Below, in pieces: positions 59,905 through 64,000 of a DNA stretch of 64,000 nt. Under the pieces are notes generated by a model. That model made no database searches. It was given only the letters and a program-made list of their open reading frames with translations, and was not told the origin of the DNA. The number at the start of each line of letters is the position of its first letter. Positions within the stretch are counted from its first letter, which is position 1. Source of the DNA: an uncultured Saprospiraceae bacterium (GTDB taxonomy: Bacteria; Bacteroidota; Bacteroidia; Chitinophagales; Saprospiraceae); the NCBI GenBank assembly GCA_937139495.1, contig CAKZQC010000025.1:186001-250000 (forward strand), given 5' to 3'. The position numbers were made by a program, and so were the translations under genes.

Positions 59905-62379
59905 TTATTCATGGTCGTGACCACTGTGGTCGTTTCCGTCATGCTCATCATGGGCAGGTTTTTCGAGTTGTACTTTTTTCTTTTTTTCATGTTCCCCTTC
60001 TTCGTGGTCGTGTCCTTCATGCTCGTCGTGGTCGTGCCCTGTATGGTCTTCCGCACTACAGGCACTAACGGAGCTGAATCGTTTTTTGCCCTCAAAGGTG
60101 TATTTGACACCTGCATAAACTTGTATCCCGAAAACAGGAGCATAAACGGAAGCAGCATCAAAGCTAGTCGTACTAGCAGATTGCCCAAAAGGGTCTTGAT
60201 AACCTAATATGGGTTGTTCTTGTGTGTAATTGGTTAAGTTTTCTGCTCCAACATATACTTGCCAACCGCCCTTGAATGTCTTGTTGATGTGGGCATTGAC
60301 CATCACGTAAGCAGGTGCTTGTTGCGTGCTGCGGTACTCTGGCAAATCACTCGTAATTCCATTGACGGAAGGTAGGCGTTGTGTACCAATCAAGTTGGCA
60401 GATACGTTAAATTCCCAGCCTTTGTCAGGCGTATGATAATTAAGAGATAACAACCCTCTGTGTTGAGGTAGGAGAGGAGCAGTACGGAGTTCATCGCCAA
60501 TCGTCATACGGACATCATTGAATTTGTACGCTATGCGTGCTTCTAGTCCTTTTGTAATCGTTTGGGTATAACCGACCAACAAACTATTGGCAAATGATTG
60601 CCCACGCAAATTATATAAATTAAGCTCGCTAGAGCGGCTATCAATATCTGCAATCAATTGGTTTTGGAAATCAGTACGATAAGCATCTACCGAGAAGCTA
60701 CCTTCGTGCTTAGGCGATAGTTTGAAGTTCCAAACGAAATTCAAACCATAATTCCAAGCTACTTCAGGCATGATTTGTTCCTGCACGATAAACGCACGAT
60801 TACTTGCCATATAGCGAATGTTTTCTATCAGGACGTTAGGGTTACGAACACCTCTACCAGCCGAGCCACGAAGCACAATATCACTCGTGAAGTTGTATTT
60901 GAGATTCAATCGAGGCATGGCATACACTTTCGTGAAATTCGTAGTATGTAGCATTTCGCCACGCATACCTAGTAGTACGGCAAATTCACTGCCTTTTTCT
61001 TCGTTTATTTTGTGTGTAAAGTCATATTCTGCAAAAACACCTGTCGTCAGTTCTTGTCTATCTAAGTTGACATCTGAAAACTGCTCTTCAAAGTTGATAA
61101 TATCTCCTGTTGCACCTACTGCTAAGTGGTGCTTTTGATTGATCAATGCCGTCTGAAAAGTAGCATTTAGATAGGCTTGTTGCTGTAATCCATTGTAGGT
61201 ATTGTCTCCAAAAAAAGAATTGTGTTCGTGCACGTTCGCATTATAAGTGAGTGCGATACTCTGTGTTGGATTATTGAAACCCAAATAGCCTACCTTGCCA
61301 AATACACCAATACGATTGATACGAGAACTAATGGTGTACAAACGGTCTGGCGCTTTGTCAAAAACATGCTGGTAAGTAGCTGCTGTCTGACCTCCCTGAC
61401 GATTGTCTAAGATACCTTGTACATTAAATTCGGCATGCCAATTTTCGTCTCTAAAGACGAATCGAGCAATCGCATTAAATTGCTTTTTGAGTGGAATATC
61501 CAAAAACGAATCTTCGTTGTTATCTAGTTTTTTATTGTCATAAAAATTGGCGTGTACCAATAATCCAGTACTCCAATTGGGCGAAAGCTCCGTATTGATT
61601 TGTGTATTGAGTTCTACTCGTCCTGTGTAATTAGCAAACAAATTGACAAAAAGTAAAGGGGCATCAAATGGCTTGATTAGCTCCGTATTGATTTGACCCG
61701 TAATACCTGCTACGCCATTGCGAACAGTACTAGCACCTTTGGCTATCTGTATGCTTTCTATAAAAGTACCAGGGATATATTCCAATCCATAAGCTCTTCC
61801 TAATCGGTTGAAAGCAGGTTGGTTTTCGATTTGCATCAGCGTGTAAGTGCCACGCAAACCCAACATTTCTATCTCTTTGGCTCCTGTCACGGCATCAGCA
61901 AAACTGACATTGACGGTAGCGTTATTCTCAAAACTTTCGGAAAGGTTACAACAAGCTGCTCTACGCAATTCGCCATGTCCTAAGGTCTCGACATTGATTG
62001 GGTTAAGCGTAGAACTGAAAGAGCTGCGTTCTGTCGCTTCGACCAAGATAGTTTCCATGGATAGATTTTGTTGTACAATCAATTGGAGATTGTCTTCATC
62101 AGGCAATATTTCTACTGTAGCGGTTTCGTACCCTACATAATTGATTTGTAAGTTGTGTGCTTGTGTGGTATCGAGTCGCTCGATGGTAAACCATCCGTCT
62201 ATATCTGTCACTGCACCGATGGTCGTATCTTGCCAAGTGACCGTTGCACCAATAAGAATTTCGCCCGTTTCATCGACGACTAGCCCCGAGAAGGTAGTAG
62301 AGCGTTGTGCGAAGAGCGAAGAGGTGGAAGCAAGCAATAGTACGATTGCTAAAGCTATATTTTTTAAAGTAATTTGCAT
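59905..62379 (-). CDS. TonB-dependent receptor with His-rich C-terminal tail, likely metal uptake
   Basis: The 824-residue outer-membrane receptor has a signal peptide (ending SLFAQ, about residue 25), a carboxypeptidase-regulatory-like domain (about 28-110; FSGLVVDETGEILIGATV), a plug (about 115-240) and a 22-strand-type barrel. The plug contains AACCNLSESFENN, VTGAKEIEMLGLRGTYT and PGTFIESIQIAKGAS. This plug type is known near HYC_CC_PP and heavy-metal proteins in Bacteroidota. The last 50 residues after the barrel carry 12 His among Asp/Glu (HTGHDHDEHEGHDHE, then HDEHDGNDHSGHDHE), a likely Zn/Cu/Ni-binding tail. TonB/ExbBD energise such receptors. The substrate metal is inferred. The small Cys-rich gene is upstream on the same strand. 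Confidence 0.9.
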   Translation of the reverse strand: MQITLKNIALAIVLLLASTSSLFAQRSTTFSGLVVDETGEILIGATVTWQDTTIGAVTDIDGWFTIERLDTTQAHNLQINYVGYETATVEILPDEDNLQLIVQQNLSMETILVEATERSSFSSTLNPINVETLGHGELRRAACCNLSESFENNATVNVSFADAVTGAKEIEMLGLRGTYTLMQIENQPAFNRLGRAYGLEYIPGTFIESIQIAKGASTVRNGVAGITGQINTELIKPFDAPLLFVNLFANYTGRVELNTQINTELSPNWSTGLLVHANFYDNKKLDNNEDSFLDIPLKKQFNAIARFVFRDENWHAEFNVQGILDNRQGGQTAATYQHVFDKAPDRLYTISSRINRIGVFGKVGYLGFNNPTQSIALTYNANVHEHNSFFGDNTYNGLQQQAYLNATFQTALINQKHHLAVGATGDIINFEEQFSDVNLDRQELTTGVFAEYDFTHKINEEKGSEFAVLLGMRGEMLHTTNFTKVYAMPRLNLKYNFTSDIVLRGSAGRGVRNPNVLIENIRYMASNRAFIVQEQIMPEVAWNYGLNFVWNFKLSPKHEGSFSVDAYRTDFQNQLIADIDSRSSELNLYNLRGQSFANSLLVGYTQTITKGLEARIAYKFNDVRMTIGDELRTAPLLPQHRGLLSLNYHTPDKGWEFNVSANLIGTQRLPSVNGITSDLPEYRSTQQAPAYVMVNAHINKTFKGGWQVYVGAENLTNYTQEQPILGYQDPFGQSASTTSFDAASVYAPVFGIQVYAGVKYTFEGKKRFSSVSACSAEDHTGHDHDEHEGHDHEEGEHEKKKKVQLEKPAHDEHDGNDHSGHDHE

Positions 62380-62414
62380 GAGTTGTATTGTTAGTACACT
62401 GCAAGCTCAGTTAG

Positions 62415-62445
62415 CAAATATTTTTACAGAGGCTTTTTGATGCAA
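62415..62445 (-). promoter_or_regulatory. Promoter of the His-tailed TonB receptor
   Basis: On the minus strand TTG (62443-62445) is followed after exactly 20 nt by AATATTTG (62415-62422), one base from the TAnnTTTG consensus. The start codon is 35 nt downstream. The layout equals that of the HYC_CC_PP-like gene promoter. Confidence 0.6.
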
Positions 62446-62563
62446 TTTGAAGTGGAACTTAACCTTATAGCCTTAGCTACAAAGGTGAGTACCTAACGAA
62501 AAAGAGCGTAAAAAGGCTCGCTTAAAAATGTTTGAAAATTTAGGTTACAGTGTAGTTAGTTTA

Positions 62564-62604
62564 AATAAAAAAGAGGTGCATCGCTATATCAATGATAGCT
62601 ATGC
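62564..62604 (-). terminator. Terminator after the HYC_CC_PP-like gene
   Basis: On the minus strand GCATAGCTAT pairs with ATAGCGATGC (one mismatch, 7-nt loop), followed by ACCTCTTTTTTATTT. A second small hairpin (TCCTTGT/ACAAGGA, 62612-62632) lies between it and the stop codon. Confidence 0.75.
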
Positions 62605-62650
62605 AGCACAGTCCTTGTGTCAAATACAAGGATATTTTACTTAATTGTTT

Positions 62651-63088
62651 CTAACAATTCCAGACTTGGTGGAGTGGCAATAGGGTGGTGCCAGCAGGCA
62701 GTGGAGGGGCGTTGCTTGGAGGCTGTCGCAACTGCTCGGCATAATAATGAATAGGAGTATCCGCTACAATAGCCAATTTTGGCAATACCAAAGGAGATAC
62801 AAAACTAGGCATCACTATCGACCAGTCATCAGTATCATTGACTTGGAAGTCAATGTCAGCTTGTGCAAAAGTAGCTTCAGAGTTACACGTTTTTTCATGT
62901 ACTGTAGTTGCTATTTCACAAGCTGCTGCCGAATCTTCGTGGGTACAGCACTTGCCACTACTAAACAATGCAACATACTCTTGATTGATACAATAGCACC
63001 AACCTTTACTGATACTGAATCCCGTCGTGGAGATTAGTATTAGTATTGCCAATAGATAGGCTGTGATATGGTTGAGCAACGATTGCAT
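62651..63088 (-). CDS. Small Cys-rich secreted protein, HYC_CC_PP-like
   Basis: The 145-residue protein has an N-terminal hydrophobic signal (about residues 9-27) and a Cys-rich segment: WCYCINQ (about 31-37), GKCCTHED, ACEIA and KTCNSE. A Pro-rich stretch (RQPPSNAPPLP) and a C-terminal Cys (VWNC) follow. The order of a Y-C motif, a CC motif and a PP motif recalls the HYC_CC_PP family, often encoded beside metal-related TonB receptors; here the expected His of HYC is a Cys, so the match is partial. It lies between two TonB receptor genes on the same strand with its own promoter. Probably a periplasmic or surface metal-handling accessory. Confidence 0.68.
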   Translation of the reverse strand: MQSLLNHITAYLLAILILISTTGFSISKGWCYCINQEYVALFSSGKCCTHEDSAAACEIATTVHEKTCNSEATFAQADIDFQVNDTDDWSIVMPSFVSPLVLPKLAIVADTPIHYYAEQLRQPPSNAPPLPAGTTLLPLHQVWNC

Positions 63089-63092
63089 GGTG

Positions 63093-63123
63093 CAAATATA
63101 CGATAAATAAGACGGTTTTGCAA
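63093..63123 (-). promoter_or_regulatory. Promoter of the HYC_CC_PP-like gene
   Basis: On the minus strand TTG (63121-63123), exactly 20 nt, then TATATTTG (63093-63100), a perfect TAnnTTTG. The box ends only 4 nt before the ATG, so the transcript may be leaderless. Confidence 0.65.
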
Positions 63124-63145
63124 TTTAGTGCCGCTTGGCACCGTG

Positions 63146-63179
63146 GATAATAACGTTTATTATCAGAATTATAACGTTT
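63146..63179. promoter_or_regulatory. Fur-box-like palindrome and AACGTT direct repeat
   Basis: GATAATAACGTTTATTATC (63146-63164) is an inverted repeat (8-bp arms, CGT spacer) matching the 19-bp Fur consensus at its outer six bases on both sides and 14 of 19 overall. ATAACGTTT occurs at 63150 and again at 63171, 21 bp (two helical turns) apart. It lies upstream of the -33 element of the HYC_CC_PP-like promoter. A Fur/Zur-type operator is likely but unproven. Confidence 0.5.
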
Positions 63180-63233
63180 CGGTTATTCGAATAGTTGCGA
63201 GGCGATTATGAAAATAAGGTAAAAAAAGGGCAG

Positions 63234-64000
63234 CTATTTTTTTGCCTTGTCGGCTAATTGCAATCTAAAACGCAAGGTAACATAATAACTAACACCATCG
63301 GCTGGCAAAATACCTGGTCCAGGATAGCTGGTTGCTCGTCTGGTGAAGTATTTTTCGTTGAGCAGATTATTGACACCTGCTTGCAGCCTAAACCATTTCC
63401 ATTCGTAGCTAGCCGACAAATCCATAACGCCATAACTTGGAATTTCGCCCACGACAGCATTCGGCACCCAAGTGGCATTGGTCGCATCGGTATAATGACG
63501 AGCGGTGTAAGAATACTGGTAAGATACGCCAAAGGTTTTGTACCTAAATTGTAAACCTGTGCGCAGCACAAAAGGAGCGACAAACTCTAGTTGTTTGCCT
63601 TCGGCATAGCTATTTTCTGTCTTAGTGTAGCGTCCGTCTAGTAGCGAGATATTAGCGAAAAGCAACAGGCTAAAATCGGACTTGATATTTTTGCTAATCA
63701 ATTTCCATACATCAGCTTCGATGTAACTTTCGACACCCAATACACGCGCATTCCCGATATTGGTACGCAAGGTGTAGGGTTCTATTATCAATGGATTTTC
63801 GGCATTGGGACGCTCGCTCTGAATATTGCCAATACGGCGATGATAACCCAAGTAAAATAAAGCAGCTTTGTAGTTGAAAAGTCCTTTGTAACTTCCTTTT
63901 ATACCTAAGTCGGCATTGAACCCATACTCATCTTGTAGATTGGGGTCAACCGCTTGATTAGGGTTGGAAATACGCATGTCATTGAAATTGATGGCTCTGT
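63234..64000 (-). CDS. TonB-dependent receptor, FecA-like C-terminal part (N-terminus outside window)
   Basis: The frame runs from the window edge (upstream of an internal Met at 63977) to TAG at 63234-63236, about 255 codons. It encodes barrel strands of a TonB receptor: NPNQAVDPNLQDEYGFNADL, SYQYSYTARHYTDATNA, SYGVMDLSASYEWKW, GVNNLLNEKYFTRRATSYPG and a terminal VTLRFRLQLADKAKK. The NLLNEKYFTRR...YPGPGILPADG ending is typical of Fe(3+)-dicitrate/FecA-type receptors. The substrate is therefore likely a ferric or other metal chelate, though this is inferred. It is upstream, on the same strand, of the HYC_CC_PP-like gene; no terminator is evident in the 145-bp gap. Confidence 0.88.
   Translation of the reverse strand, partial: RAINFNDMRISNPNQAVDPNLQDEYGFNADLGIKGSYKGLFNYKAALFYLGYHRRIGNIQSERPNAENPLIIEPYTLRTNIGNARVLGVESYIEADVWKLISKNIKSDFSLLLFANISLLDGRYTKTENSYAEGKQLEFVAPFVLRTGLQFRYKTFGVSYQYSYTARHYTDATNATWVPNAVVGEIPSYGVMDLSASYEWKWFRLQAGVNNLLNEKYFTRRATSYPGPGILPADGVSYYVTLRFRLQLADKAKK

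Overview
The window is from a member of the Bacteroidota, most plausibly a marine Saprospirales-type gliding bacterium (Saprospira/Aureispira-like). The evidence is: type IX secretion (T9SS) type A and type B sorting tails, PorP/SprF-family proteins, OmpA proteins with PD40 propellers, TonB-dependent receptors with an N-terminal carboxypeptidase-like domain, AT-rich intergenic DNA, few Shine-Dalgarno sites, and TAnnTTTG promoter boxes. The genus is an inference. No rRNA, tRNA, CRISPR array or complete insertion sequence was seen.

Layout. 1-1860: end-truncated DUF2461 gene, a YceI-like lipoprotein and a thymidine kinase of eukaryote/virus-like type. 2070-29938: a T9SS island bracketed by two secreted TPR-CHAT (caspase-like) proteins. 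It holds TPR-CHAT 1 translationally coupled to a small OmpA protein, a 4350-residue type B adhesin, a PorP/SprF protein, a PorE-like TPR/propeller/OmpA protein, an LRR-subtilase with a type A tail, and TPR-CHAT 2. 30034-42654: a housekeeping and small-protein stretch with an FtsE-like protein lacking most catalytic motifs, asnB with a duplicated 3' end, a 2-oxoglutarate dehydrogenase E2, NDH-2, methionine aminopeptidase, an MscS channel, several unrecognised secreted or membrane proteins, and a 228-bp inverted-repeat element. 42724-48675: a second subtilase (type A tail) downstream of an HTTM/gamma-carboxylase-like membrane protein, and a divergent polytopic membrane protein.

48982-57354: a second type B adhesin (2228 residues, glycine-rich plus about 16 Ig-like domains), followed by a protein that fuses PorP/SprF to a peptidoglycan-binding OmpA domain. 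57459-59811: an alpha/beta hydrolase, a small protein with seven SFPD-type strands that looks like a 7(1) septoil-knot domain, and TatC. 59905-64000 (minus strand): a TonB receptor with a 12-His tail, a small Cys-rich HYC_CC_PP-like protein and the C-terminal part of a FecA-like TonB receptor. Two promoters there share the same TTG-N20-(T/A)AnnTTTG layout, and a 19-bp Fur-box-like palindrome lies upstream of one of them.

How the genes may work together. Both giant adhesins end in a type B sorting domain and both are followed at once by a PorP/SprF gene and an OmpA function (separate genes in locus 1, one fused gene in locus 2). This fits the known rule that type B substrates need a cognate SprF-like partner. 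The two periplasm-facing TPR-CHAT proteins flanking locus 1, one of them coupled to an OmpA protein, are the best candidate for an undescribed function linked to envelope protein export or processing. That link rests on gene context only.
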